Assembly: GCF_021917145.1 (NCBI RefSeq)
Contig: NC_061080.1
Location: forward strand, 5,438,693-5,502,692
Direction: 5' to 3'
Length of the DNA: 64,000 bases
Source of the DNA: Hypomesus transpacificus
Lineage: Eukaryota; Chordata; Actinopteri; Osmeriformes; Osmeridae
Made by a program: the position numbers and the translations under genes. The notes under the pieces are model-generated. The model did no database searches. It had not been told where the DNA came from and saw only the letters and a list, made by a program, of their open reading frames with translations. Positions 17,901 to 29,401 of this stretch are shown here, in pieces (position 1 is the stretch's first letter; the number at the start of each line of letters is the position of its first letter).

Positions 17901-20900
17901 TAACCTGGATATTGAGCAGGTCCGCCAGCTGGACAAACATCACTTTGCCTGGGAATTCATCAATTTCACAAATTTTACAAAATGTTGACACATGTAGTGT
18001 GGGATAGTACATAGATACAAAACAAGCAAATGTATTTCCTCTTTTGTACTTTTATGTTGCTTTGTATTAGTAATCAATTAAAATGCATAAGTCACACGGT
18101 ACTGAAGGTCACAACTACTGACCTATGCAGCCTTGGTTGCCGTCATCACAGACATTCCAGAGAAGCTCCCTGTGGGCGTTGCTGATATCCGGCTGGACCA
18201 ATCGTACAAGCTGGTTCCAGCAGGCCCGAGTCACCACTGGCTCCTCCTCCCCCTGTCTCTCCTGCAGCTGCCCAAACGCTCGCACCATCTTGTGTCTTTT
18301 GGTCCTGACCAGCTGCCGTACCTCTTCCTGCAGCCAGACAATGGTAGAGAGTGGGTTGGTATGCTTTATGATATTGTCAAGCATTAATCGTGTTTAGTTT
18401 GCTGACTTCCTCAAACAGTCTGTGAATCTTTCAGCAGCCACATCAGCATCAATTAAAGAATCATGTTCTCCACAGAAGCAAGCAAACCAAAGTAGAGTGT
18501 GCACAAATGTGTTCACTTTACCTTTAGGTACTTCTTGTAGTTGTTGTAAACGACCGCCAAGAAGACAGACATGAAGATGTAGGTGTTGATGAGGATGTAG
18601 AGAATAAAGAAAACAGCAAAGAGAACATGGGAGTTGTATGCTGGCATCCTATGAGGACGTAAACAAGAAGGAAATATCAGTGTTTTAAAATGTTACACAG
18701 ACACAATATAACTAAATGGCAGATTAACAGATTTACTTGTAGGTAATATAATCTCTCATTTTATAGACGAAACATTCATGTAAATTCAACATTCTTTCAC
18801 AATGTACTGTAGCTATGTCCTGTTTTGTCAAAGCAATATTGTCATTTATAATCTGGCAGCAAGACACTGAAAATCCATAAACACTCACATGATGTCAGGA
18901 CTGTTGGCAGTGGTGACAAGCACGTAAAGATCAAAGACGATCTCTAGATAGTTGGTGAAATAGGAGCTTCCTTCAATTGTTTTCAAGTCCCTGGAGAGAC
19001 AAGTGGGAGCACATGATCTGGTTTACATCAATTGCAACAATGATAACGCTGCTTTTTCCCCTGCAACTGACCATCTGCTCACATGTTAAGAATTGGTCCA
19101 GGGTCAAATTCCTCTGATCTGATCCTGCTCATGACTGTCTAGTGATTAACTAAAATTGGATCAAGATCCGTGTCTAGCTAAATGTTTTATAGAAAAGTGT
19201 GCAATGTTCTTTTATTCATATTATTTTTTTTTTACACACAATTTTAGTCATTGGCCAGACACTCTGAACTCTTGGTAGTGTTGTAGGGAAGTGCCGCTTT
19301 ATATTGGACTACGGAAACATTTTTGTTTGTAATTTTATTTTAAATGGGTCTTGGCTCAACAATGTTATTGAACATGTACTCAGATGTTTAAAATACTGAT
19401 GCACATTAGATATTTCAGTATTCAGTTTTTAATGTGAACAAAAAGGTACAGAAGAACTGGTCTTCACTTCGTTAATATGGGGTATTCTATGTATATTAGT
19501 GAGACTAACATCTATTTAATCCATAATAATCATCCATTTAATTCAGGTAAACATTAAAATGTTGACAATTTCAGCACAATTCTGCATTTAAAATAGGATT
19601 CCTCAAAGATACACAAAGTTATGGTGTGAATAACATCATTACATCACAAAGAAATTATTGTAGAAGAATTGCAGACTTACCTTTTCCCAAACAGTTTAAG
19701 AGCCATGAGAGAAAACATCAAAAGACTGAACATGAAGAGCAGGAAAACATACAGGATCTGTGGCAAGGCATTTCGGATGCTTCTGAAAGCTCTGCGAAGC
19801 TGAAGGGAAAAGAGGAAGGTAGAGAGTAATAAAAGATAAACAACGCAAAATAATAAATTCATGAATAGTTTAGCAACTGAGCAATTGAGACAAATACAAG
19901 TGCTCATTCTGTACAATGACTACAAATATAATATCACATACTAATAATTAGATATACAAACTAATGTTATTGTGTGCCACATAACAAGCATTGAGTAGTT
20001 ATGTTTTGCCTTTAGAAATAAGTTTTGGGACAACCTTACAACAACCCAAGCCAGTGGATGACTGTCAATGATTATTACCTGTCGTCCTTCAGTTACATTG
20101 ACCAGAAGGAGGGGTCTCATAACTCTGGACCATCTGACAGCATGAAAGTTTGAAGATTTCAGTGCTCCGTAGATAACCATGTCAAGCATGGTAAGCTGAG
20201 AGGGGAGACGGTGGAGGGGAAAATGACAGGTTTACAGTCCATACACTGTATGGCTTTCTTTAGAAATTGAAGGATTCAAAATGGTGGTAGATGATACATA
20301 GTAGTTATTGCATTTAGGAAATTGCCTAAGATGAAAAGCTTTTGAAATACTATATAATAAATGCAAAATGTAAATGTAAATAATACAACACAATAAATCT
20401 GTGAATGCCAGTGCTCCACAACTGTCCTCTGACACGTAATCTTTCTTTTACAACAAACACATACAATAAGCCACAGTCATACTATTGACAGCTACCACTA
20501 TCTGAGAATCTGCAGTAGCAAGCAACACAGTACCGTTAGCATGCAAGCACTACCTTTTGACTTCAAAATTACTTACAGAATTCAGAGTAAAAGTATTTTG
20601 CTAACAAGGAGAAAATAATTGGAAACGCTGACTCAGAGAAAACGTAGGCTAAAGGTTGTTTCACAACAATGTGCTAAGCACTCCTCAGAACATTATCATA
20701 CATGTTTAATATTTACTTCAAACACCCCATGCTAACAGCAAGTATTTGCAGTAAAGGTGAAACAAACTAACACTTGAGGAAATTCTTACTGTTACTGCTT
20801 TTTCTTACTAAAATGTATTGGCACATTTAAATCAAACCTGGGTCAACTATTTGAAGAATCTTTGGTGCAACTGATGTAGCTCACAGTTTTGTTGCAGTGG

Positions 20901-22423
20901 GTAAGCCAAATCGGTACTTGCAAATACGAATTGACCCCAGTACTGTTTCAAAAGCAAATCATATACAATGATACAATGAATAATACTTTTTGTATATATT
21001 TGCTATGCTCCATCTACCAGGGCCAATGTCAACACCCATACAGTAATGTCAAGTTTAACCTACTTAATATTCTTAATCTGAATTGCTCTTGGAAGAAAAT
21101 ACTACCAAAATGATGACTATGATGCAGATGTTCTTGGGGTCTTTCCAAAACTTTTGCCGGGGAATGACTTTGGCATAGTGGACAAGACGAGCTGTAAAAG
21201 CCAAGAGACAGACAAGCTCGACCACCATGGTCACCTGTGGGCAGACAAAAGGAAAACAAACATCTGCTAAATGACTAAATGCAAAACGTATTTCTGTTTG
21301 TCTAATTGTAAACCTGACAGATACATAGTGGAGGCTTGTAGGCTAGCTAACTCCCCCAGGAATATTTCCAACTTCCCCATACAATAATGAATTGTGTTCA
21401 AACTCAGTCACAACAGAAACATGCTCAATTTAGACTGATATTTATCTTAATGACTATTTAAAACCTGTTTGTTCAAAGGATTGGTTATGGTAAGTGGTAT
21501 GTATACAACATGATTACACTGTACCCATATTGGTACAGGAATGACAGCAGGGTCCTCAAAGACAGCCAAAGACAGGTCAACAACAATGAAGGTGTAAACC
21601 AAAACCTGGAAACCCCAGTGGTTATACAGCATGTACAGCCTGTGAAAGACAACAAAAAAATCAAACTAGTGATGTTAGTTTTCAGAACTTATAATGCAGT
21701 GTAGGCCCTATGTTATTTACCCCCCACAAGATAAAAACGGTTTGAAATTGATGCAGCTCTAATAAAAGCTTCCCTACCTCACAGCTTGGGGTGTTGTGTC
21801 AAAAAATATGTTTCTGTTGTATTGAGCATCCGAAACATAAACGGCTGCCAGGTCAAAATCCTGTCACAGGAGATAAAAAGAGGACATGTTTGATTTGTGT
21901 TGGTGTCGGATGCATTGTGTCGGATGCATAATTTCAGCAGAACAAATATTATGGTTAAAGCCATCATTGAGCAATATTTTGGGTTTCAGAAAATGTTAAT
22001 AGCTGGTGAATTTATGCACTCACAAATCGGATGTAATGCAGTTAAAACAAGGTAAGATCAGTTATCACACATGATGACATTTCCAGCAGGTTCCGTAAGC
22101 GTAAGCTATGCGCGTGACTCATCTGCCAAAAGTTTTTATGCAAATATCAGAATTGATACACACAACTAAAAGCTGGACAGAACAACAAACTGATATGCCA
22201 CTACCACATTTGTTGTGTGAAGATGTTTTTTTTCTTCAGATTTGGCTTTTCATTTAGTACCGAGACTTTGAGACGGAGTGAACGCCAGCAATTGTTACAA
22301 TGCATCACTTACATCCTTTGTTTTTCCATTCAAGATTTTAGAGGTATTTCTGCCGTTCGATAATTCCTTGACGTGTTGTGGAGCTTCTTCTTGTGCATCT
22401 AAGTCTTTTCTTGACTGAGACAT
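8994..22423 (-). CDS. tpcn3: Two-pore channel 3 (complete, 19 coding exons)
   Basis: Two-repeat (2 x 6 TM) voltage-gated-like cation channel; TPC3 is known as a voltage-gated Na+-permeable channel. Minus-strand coding exons: 22313-22423, 21778-21860, 21525-21639, 21106-21234, 20079-20195, 19681-19799, 18889-18990, 18522-18648, 18123-18327, 17804-17948, 13563-13748, 13321-13385, 12450-12537, 12243-12312, 10491-10710, 10074-10164, 9757-9870, 9435-9547 and 8994-9127. They sum to 2334 nt (777 aa plus TAG) with every phase matching. Repeat I has S4-S5 sequence LLLVNVTEGRQLRRAFRSI and filter VTTANSPDIMMP (TAN at 252-254). An EF-hand-like linker follows (exon at 18123). Repeat II S4 is RVLRLIRIVDSIERFR (518-533) and the filter is VVNQWH (622-627). 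TPC3 is preferred over TPC1/TPC2 because of the repeat II pore loop and the C-terminal FFVEYTVDKS region. The intron between exons 15 and 16 is AT-AC (separate entry). All other introns are GT-AG. Confidence 0.9.
10165..10490 (-). other. tpcn3: U12-type AT-AC intron of tpcn3
   Basis: The 326-nt minus-strand intron starts at 10490 with ATATCCTTTTT, a full match to the minor-spliceosome donor. It carries the branch-site sequence TTCCTTAAT at 10083+92 to 10083+100, that is 10175-10183, and ends in AC at 10066+100 to 10065+100, that is 10166-10165. The branch A is about 11 nt from the acceptor, in the usual range. Joining CAT-G to TG-TTG gives VVNQWHVLSSGYTAV, which aligns without gaps to the pore and S6 start of the family. 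No GT donor in this place gives that join. Confidence 0.9.
10766..10985. repeat. Degenerate minisatellite in a tpcn3 intron
   Basis: About four imperfect copies of a 58-70 bp unit that begins near GTGCACAGTGCCCATGATG, at about 10768, 10837, 10896 and 10953. Similar scraps recur near 11425 and 12045. It lies in the intron between the exons at 10491-10710 and 12243-12312. Confidence 0.6.
13806..13995 (-). mobile_element. SINE-like repeat in a tpcn3 intron
   Basis: On the minus strand there is a box-B-like GGTTTGAATCC segment followed by the tail motif ACTTTGGATAAATGTGTCTGC (positions about 13815-13845), which resembles the LINE-derived 3' tails of fish SINEs. Boundaries are approximate and no target duplication was found. 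Confidence 0.5.
15003..15857. mobile_element. Nested DNA transposon with THAP-like and fish-repeat ORF remnants
   Basis: Inverted ends AGAGGGTTTTCA (15003) and TGAAAACCCTCT (ending 15857), each bordered by AT, sit inside the hAT element. The plus-strand frame at 15112-15318 reads CCVSGCTNR...LPK..., like the start of a THAP zinc finger (C-x4-C). The minus-strand frame at 15437-15745 contains KLRFIGGADPYEL and VAYPDIVNNLFFSPSPYT, which resembles proteins repeated many times in fish genomes that I associate with THAP/YqaJ-type mobile genes. The two frames point towards each other. The superfamily is not settled. Confidence 0.6.
15437..15745 (-). pseudogene. Fragment of a multicopy transposon-borne ORF (DPYEL / FSPSPYT type)
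   Basis: A 102-codon frame inside the nested transposon, with an ATG at its start and conserved-looking blocks FIGGADPYEL, PSVAYPDIVNNL and SPSPYTAEDLKSYKDLEAY. I recall this block from large unannotated fish gene families, sometimes followed by a YqaJ-like nuclease, but no nuclease motif is present. It stops at the interior of the element, so it is a first exon or a truncated copy. Function unknown. Confidence 0.45.
16281..17352 (+). mobile_element. L2-like LINE, 3' end (truncated, frameshifted)
   Basis: Encodes the C-terminal end of an L2/CR1-type reverse transcriptase split over frames: LGVTMDDELSLTAHIAAV, LDYCNSLLAGLPACATRPL-like, AARLVFNLPRRSHVTPLL, LAPQWWNQLPTSIRD and FKKRLKTHLFREYNGT. 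It is followed by a 3' UTR and the tail GATCGTCTGCTAAATGCAT plus AAATGTAAATG. It starts directly after the hAT target duplication and lies in the same tpcn3 intron. A second copy of this family lies in opposite orientation at 45785-46090. Confidence 0.8.
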
Positions 22424-23643
22424 TGTTTGAAGCGAAACACTTTTCTTACTTATGTATTTTTCACTCCTTTCATATAGCTTAACGATTCACTCAAACGAAC
22501 ACGATATCACTGTGCCCGAGAAGGAAGATCGTCTCTAAACTTCCAATTGTTTTCGTTCAGTCAGCTGCAGTTATATTCCTCTTGATGAATTACATACATA
22601 ACTAACGGATTGGCCACAACTTTAGCATTATGTCCTATAAATCTAAAAGGTACATATCATTACCAAGTGATTCCCAAATTCATCTGAAATGCAATGCCAT
22701 GAATTTTGTGCAGTCATGTGACAGAAATCTAGCGGAAACGGCAATGGAGAGAAAAGCTGGAAGGAAACTTTTATGACTTGACATCATGTTTCTACAACAC
22801 ACATTTCAGTTTATAGAACGTATTCTATGCATACAACCTAGTTGCATTAAAAACACCAAGACAATAAACAATCAACAAAGAAACTCATCCAAACATCTTT
22901 TTAAAACGTATTTACTTGCTTTGAGTATTAACATTCTTATGGTCAGTGTTTGGAAAACGTCAATTGTATTTTGACAAAAAAATCCAATGATAAATGTATC
23001 AATGCTTTTAATAGTAGGCTATAGTTAAAAGTGTACGTTGTGCTCAACAAATGATAAGGTGCAAAGATGATATTTTTTCTTTTTTACATAATTAGCATTA
23101 AACAACATGATTTAGGCTTTTTGGAAAAGGGGCAATCAATCACTAAAAACATTTAGTCAAAAGTACAAAGACGTTTCAGATATCTTACATAGAGAAAATC
23201 AATAAAGAAAGAAATACTAGGCTACAGCATGTTTGATTCAAACATTCATTAGAACCAGTGATAATCTCACTAATTGTCATAAGTACAGCATTGATATTTA
23301 CTTACATTTTGCTTCAAATGCATTCATTTAGCCTAAAAGATTCCAAAGTATGTTATTAGACACTCGCATTAGATCTAGGTTTGATCTGTATGGAGTGCTA
23401 GCATACATCTCCTTGCACAGTGGTTAATGGATGCCAGTAAAAAAAAAAACACTAGACCTTGGAGCACTGGTAACTTCATGTATATCTGAAGTAAGAAAAT
23501 GAACAGCAATGGTATAGCCACCTACCTTCCTTTTCAAAAGTTGTTGTGGAAACTGGCAATATTGCTGACATTAGTGTAATCTTCGTAGGTCTACATTAGT
23601 ACTTAAGGGAAAGGATAGAGCGTTTGTTTTCCAAAAATACTAC
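22424..23643. other. Gap between tpcn3 and pgap4
   Basis: It should contain the tpcn3 5' UTR and promoter near 22424-22600 and the pgap4 3' UTR near 23643 and below, as both genes are on the minus strand in tandem. No further gene, repeat or clear promoter motif was recognised. Confidence 0.5.
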
Positions 23644-24837
23644 TCATAGAAGTCTGGGCCTGGATGGGTTGGCGCGTACAGAGGAGTAAGCACCAATATG
23701 GGTAACGAGGTTGGGTTCGAGGCTGTGACCTCTCTCCCCAGGTATGGTCCTGGCCATCTGATACAGGACCATATCCTTAGCATTGCCCTTGATGCAGAAT
23801 GATCCATCTAGGTAATCTGCTGCTCTGAGGGAGGAGTTACCAGGATAGAGCATAGCCGGGGTGCAGCACTCAGTGGCCGGTGAAACGGCATAGAGGTGGG
23901 GTGATAGTCGCCGGACCTCCAGGAGATAATGCCTGCCGGTGAGCTCGATAGCAGCCATGAAGTACAAGGTGAAGAAAAGGATGTGGGTGGCAGAGAAGGA
24001 GAATGTGAAAGAGAAAGGGTTGCAGTGCAGCAAGGTTAGGAGGACGAATGTGGCCCCGACTAGTCCTAGTCCAACCCATTCCAGGATGCGATATGGTTCT
24101 GGGTTCCAGTACCGTTGCAATCTCTCAGGATGATAGAGCTTAATGTAAAGTGTGTGGAGTGCAAACCGTCGAGAAAGCAAGTTCTTTATGACAGGGAAGA
24201 AGTCGCTTAGAGGTAAGGCATCGTCCTCAATAACAACAACATTTTTGGGTCTCACAAGCTTCCAAGCTTTTCGAAGACAAAAAACATAGTCTCTTTTCTC
24301 CCTCTCGAAAGTGTTCACGTGGCCTCTGCTTCTCCACTTCTCCTCCGGGGAGCGCCGCACCACCCGGAACTGGCTCTCCAGTAAGGCAGCATCCTCGTTG
24401 TCAAGGGGACCACTTTCCACGTCACACACCAACACCTCTGCACACGGTTTCTGCCCCCCACAGCCTCTCAGAAGACTGGCTAGCTGTTGCATCACCTGGA
24501 GCAGGTAGTGGAAGTTCCTCCCCTCAGTTCGCCTTGCTGTAACCACAGTGACCAACAGCTCAGGTTCCTTGGCGATGTTTCTGAAGTCGGAAGAGGACTT
24601 TGTAGAGCTGTCCTCCCAATATTGCAAAGCATTCTGCCCCCTTTCATAACTCTTTTGTAACATGTCATCGCTCAAGGAATCCAAGTAAAAGGATTTCATG
24701 AAATAGTATGAGTACAGCATTCTGTGGCACACTAGCGGCAGAATGATGCAAAATGTGACAACGCTTAGGACTAGTCCCTGAGCAACAGGGCTGGACCAAC
24801 GCAAATGCTGGCTTGCAATAGCTTTCCATCGAGGCAT
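23644..24837 (-). CDS. pgap4: Post-GPI attachment to proteins GalNAc transferase 4 (TMEM246)
   Basis: Golgi glycosyltransferase that adds the GalNAc side chain to GPI anchors. One uninterrupted coding exon, 397 aa, close to the usual length of about 400; the family has a single coding exon. An N-terminal membrane segment lies at about residues 20-42. Two further hydrophobic segments at about 254-272 and 279-299 split the GT-A fold, the unusual layout known for this enzyme. The acidic motif VVIEDDALPLSDF (EDD at 204-206) takes the place of a DXD metal site. The N-terminal segment is followed by SYYFMKSFYLDSL-type sequence and a C-terminal part with conserved cysteines. No frameshift or missing motif. 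Start chosen at the first ATG, just before the membrane segment. Name PGAP4/TMEM246 is from memory of the family; a paralogue cannot be excluded. Confidence 0.85.
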   Translation of the reverse strand: MPRWKAIASQHLRWSSPVAQGLVLSVVTFCIILPLVCHRMLYSYYFMKSFYLDSLSDDMLQKSYERGQNALQYWEDSSTKSSSDFRNIAKEPELLVTVVTARRTEGRNFHYLLQVMQQLASLLRGCGGQKPCAEVLVCDVESGPLDNEDAALLESQFRVVRRSPEEKWRSRGHVNTFEREKRDYVFCLRKAWKLVRPKNVVVIEDDALPLSDFFPVIKNLLSRRFALHTLYIKLYHPERLQRYWNPEPYRILEWVGLGLVGATFVLLTLLHCNPFSFTFSFSATHILFFTLYFMAAIELTGRHYLLEVRRLSPHLYAVSPATECCTPAMLYPGNSSLRAADYLDGSFCIKGNAKDMVLYQMARTIPGERGHSLEPNLVTHIGAYSSVRANPSRPRLL

Positions 24838-25651
24838 TTGTGAATGATTAGAGTATGGGTGGCAGATTAAAATTGTATAGGATAAAAGTTATTTAGGTTG
24901 TCTTCAGTGCATTCTTGTGTAACTTAGAAAGTATGGACTACCCTTTACAAAACTGGTTTGGCAACAACCATTCAGTTTTCTGGATGTGTAAACAGGTGTT
25001 TTGCAAGCCATACATGGTAGTGAATGACTAACAATCAAAAGCAACAAAGAGCCTTAAAGGAGTGAAACATAATATGGCGTTGGGCTCATAAGGGTGTCCA
25101 AAGGTGAAATGAGGGATAGGTATAAAGTTTCTATCTTAAATTCCACTGCCAAATCCCAGAAGCTGTTGTTTCCAGGAGGTTATGTCCATAGCTTAACTGA
25201 ATCTGCGGAATGAGAATGGATACACTTATTAAGTTGGACATTAGCTCAACTGTTGCCACCACATGTTTGCATCGCTGTCCATAAACCCAAAATAGCTCCT
25301 TAAACACGTCTAGCTCAACACCCAGTAGAAATAGCTTCTAAAATACTTTCTCTATATCCCCTCGTGTAACTTCTAAGCTATGCTTGTAACAATGATATTG
25401 TTAAATAACGTAAATAATCTTTTAAAGGCTACTTCCGTCTAAATAGCTAGTTACTTCTGTGAAACACGTTTGCCTATGGCGATCAGCAACGCGTTGAGTG
25501 AAAATCGTGTCAACATAATGAAACACAGGCTACAGCCAATAAGCCATAAAGCATGTATGTGGACATTTATTAAATATAGTTCTGGGAAAACATGGAGGCT
25601 AGGCCAACTGGATCTAATCTAGAGCATGAAAACACAAGAAACATTGCTCAC

Positions 25652-25735
25652 CTGATATGTGGTTACAGCTGGTCGATCGCGCTTTCCTTCCTTCCAGTAC
25701 GGTTGTAGAAGCGCAGCCATTTACCGTATTGGTTG
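25652..25735 (-). other. pgap4: Candidate non-coding first exon of pgap4
   Basis: Minus-strand GC-rich stretch ending at ATATCAG|GTGAGC, a strong donor (GT at 25651-25650). A plausible matching acceptor (TTCCGCAG) lies with its last base near 25205, which would give a 5' UTR of about 370 nt in front of the ATG at 24837. Inferred only from splice signals and position. Confidence 0.45.
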
Positions 25736-28700
25736 GATTAGTACAATGTTTTTAAATGTATATAGTGACAAATGTTGTCACTAGATGGCAGTCTTTACTA
25801 TGCTGGTGTATCATTCCGTGAGCTATAATAACTGAGAGTTGGTAAATCTATGTAGATCATAAGCAGATGATCAGCGGTCATGTTCATGGTCATATCAATG
25901 ACCCAAGGGAGAACAACAAGCATTAGGCCTATGTCTAAATCAGACAAGCTTCACCTTCGGGATAGTCTGTTTTTGAGCACAGGTCACCTGAAATCATGCT
26001 GTCTTGTTTCGTGGGGTGATGGTCACAGTAACAGAAGATATCACCTCTGTCAGTAATAGTCAGTAATGTGGCTTTACCAGTTTAAACTTCCATTGAACCG
26101 ACCCTCACTATTAGGGGAGGTTCTAAACCATTAAGGGAGGTTCTAAATCATTAGGGGAGGTTCTAAACCATTTCAACTGGGGGGGAGGGGGAGGGTAGTT
26201 ATTAGAGGGGCCAGTTACATTAAACATTATTGTTGTAGTACAGTTTTCTTCACTTTAACATAACCGCCCCCATAACTGCCCCCCCCCATAACTGCCCCTG
26301 CTTATCATCAGGGGCAAAATGCCTCATGGGTAGACAGAATGTTATGTTGGGTTATTGGTTCCTAGGTAGTTTCTTTGAAAGGGTGTTCCGAAAGAAATCT
26401 AGCCCTTATCTCAAGAATGCATTTTTTCTCATCTCCCCGGTTGCAACTGCTTAGCTTCAGTGAACATCTGAGTGATAAGGTGTCTCAGACGTCATTTGAG
26501 AGCAAAAGACAGATAATCAGAGTCATGATTGTGGGGACGAGGGGAATGTTGAACCAGTAATTAATCATAATGTGTGTAAGAAACCGTATTGTGTTCACTC
26601 AGAAGAGCATGTTCCTTCACACCCCTACACACACTTACATCAATCACCGTCGTTGCGCATTGTAGGATTACATTTGATCAATGTTGAAATCAAGTCTGTG
26701 CAGACAAACAACCTATGTAACTGGTTGGCACTCACAACATGTCCTACTACAAAATACTTGTTTTCATGACGTGCGCAGGTCATCAAAAGGTTACCGCTTC
26801 CAATCCTATAGATGTGCCTTTTCAGAGGCTTCAGGTCCTTGATTATGCTGTTACATTATTGTCTGTGTTCTCCTGAGTTGACTATCATGCACCGCTTTAG
26901 TTGACATAAACTTATAGGGCCTACAAGGTTTGACTATACATGTTTATATATCAATGTGTTTATAAATGTTATCTGTTTGGGCGTTATCATTGCGCTGTAG
27001 CCTACAGTGTGCCATCTATGAATCTGCTAACTGAATTTAAGTCAACAGAAACCAAAAGCAATTTTCAGGCACCAAACTATTATCTTATCAACATGGAAAC
27101 AAAAGAAAGGAAAATATAGTAGAAGAAAAATGATGGAATTTTGTCAAGGATTGGGTTACATCACTTTGTCGGAAACCGGATCCCATAGAAACGGTTGACA
27201 GGCAGAAAAAGTGCCCCGGTGACACAAAGAAAAGGGGGAATGTGACCTACTGCATCGTGGGTACAGGGATGGTGCCCATTTGTGATCCCTGTAATGGGGA
27301 CAATGAAATTCATTACATAATTATGCCTCAACTTGGCATAGGAAAGACATCAGCACTGTGTGAACCAGTCTAGTAAAAGAGTCATTTTTTTACATTTCAC
27401 CACAAATACATGCCATGCACATAATTGGCCTACTATGTGTTTTGAAAAGGGGATTTATACACACATCATGAAACTTTAGACACAAGCATAAACTATAAAA
27501 AAAGAAGAAGTAACAACTAGGTTACTGATATAATAATTGTCCTAGCGCAGTGACTACATTCACCATGGATAACAGATAATGTGACACAACAAGGTAACCG
27601 GACCTTATTCTCCGTTTGTGTAAGGTGTTTGTCTTACAGACACAGGCTGATGAACTGTCCCTTCCTGCCAAAATAGGGCTGTTGATGCCATGGCTGTGGT
27701 GTTCAGGCTGCACTGAGTGCACACTTGTGTTGTCTGTCATGCATACATAGGCCTACAGAATTTACTGTGTCAGATAGAATGTTTTGTTTGTTTGTTCAGG
27801 TTTTTTTTTGCAGTTGGTTGTCATGGTGGTGTCACAACATGAGTTTACAATTAAAAGGTTCTACAGTATCAACGTTTTCACATCTGATATCTTAGAGCTA
27901 TTTTATTGTTCCCTTTTCCTTCATCTCTCCTTCAATCCCTCACCGCAAAGTGTGCTCGTACAATGCAGATTATTGAAAGACATTTGTAATTGTCTTTTTG
28001 TTGCAAAGGGAACAATTGCAGATATAGCGGCAGGGATTTTATTTACTACAGATGCTGGATGCTTAAAAACCAAGGGGTGGGGGAAACGTTTATGTCAGAG
28101 GTAGCCATTCACTTTCGATAGTTTCTGTACCAAATATGGTATTTAACATTATCAATATTCTACATGGCTGAATGAACTGTTTTAGAGAATTATTTGTCAA
28201 ATCATGTCATAGGAGAGCTATATTTACACTGCTCATGTTGACACACAGATCATGTAGCATTTTGGGAAAAAGTTCCCTTCATAAAAAGGAAAGTGTTTGT
28301 ATGCCCTCATCTCAATTCGTTTTTCTAATTGATTGGACATACGTCCAATTGACTGTGACTTTTGGCAATACTTTTGCCATAATCCTTGTCTAGGGCAATT
28401 TTCAATTTCTGAAAAGAGCCAGACAGATAAGTGACATAAAACATCAGGCTAATGGAATCTCCAGGAACATCTTTCAGACCGTTTTTTCCCTCATGGACTG
28501 TATACAGTAACATAGGCATCGCCATGTGTCTCCATCTTCTCTGAGCCCTCTATCAAGGATCCGAGAAAACTGGTTTTAACATGAGCACACATCAAACATT
28601 AAGCTGCAGTTTAATGGAAACCAGTTTCACAAGGCAAGGTATTGTCTTGTCAAAGGGATTTCCTTATGTGCTATGAACAATCGTTTTCTGTCTGTATGGA

Positions 28701-29401
28701 CTTTGTATCTTCATTTTGAGGAAGGGTAGCCAGTCCTGGACAAGGTCAACCAAATACAGGATCAGGATCCCATGCTTATACAGACAAACTCAATATTTTC
28801 TATACAACTGTTGCACAATATGATTGTTAAATTAATCCACAAACAAGCTTTATTCCAGCACACAGCTATACTATTACACCAGTAGGGTAGCTATGCAGGG
28901 TCTGCCTACATCACATTGCATATTGCTTGTGCATAGTTTGGGTTGTGGTGGTCATTTTACTTTCCTTTTCTTTTAGGCTTTTCATAAACCACAACTCACC
29001 ACATAAACATAGTTTTTGTTCATAATTGTGTTGTATTTAGATCACTAAACAACACTGTCATTCAACTATAATGAGTGTATAGTTGTGGACTATCATAGAA
29101 AACGCTGAACGTAGTCTACATGTGTCCCACTCCCAAAACGTGGGAAAGTCCATTTTCGAGGGTGCAGTGTTTAATGAGTCAACCTGGTCAAAAATTCGTG
29201 CGGTTTCCACAACAACTTCAAACGAACTCCAGAAAAAATATTGACGACCGATGACATCTGAAACCTAACGACAAAAGTATTCATTTCTTTTACGGGTGTG
29301 TCGTGATGGTAAAGCAGGTTTTACTAGTCTGTAGGTTCTTAAGACGTGCGCACCTGTTCAACCGTTAGTTCATTCAGGTGTGTGAACAGAAGAACGCAAC
29401 C
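25736..29401. other. Region between the divergent genes pgap4 and mal
   Basis: It holds the two gene starts at its ends and the minisatellite and G/C-rich tracts near 26.1-26.3 kb. The rest is AT-rich and I recognise no gene. Frames at 27784-28104 and 28172-28393 are open but show no family resemblance. Confidence 0.5.
26110..26171. repeat. 20-bp minisatellite, three copies
   Basis: Three near-identical copies of TTAGGGGAGGTTCTAAACCA in tandem. It is followed within 20 bp by a G-rich run (about 26179-26198) and, at 26262-26300, by three copies of a CATAACTGCCCCC-like unit. Confidence 0.85.

Noticed and set aside
23870..24508. Frames antisense or shifted to pgap4
   Set aside because: Shadows of the 397-codon pgap4 frame.
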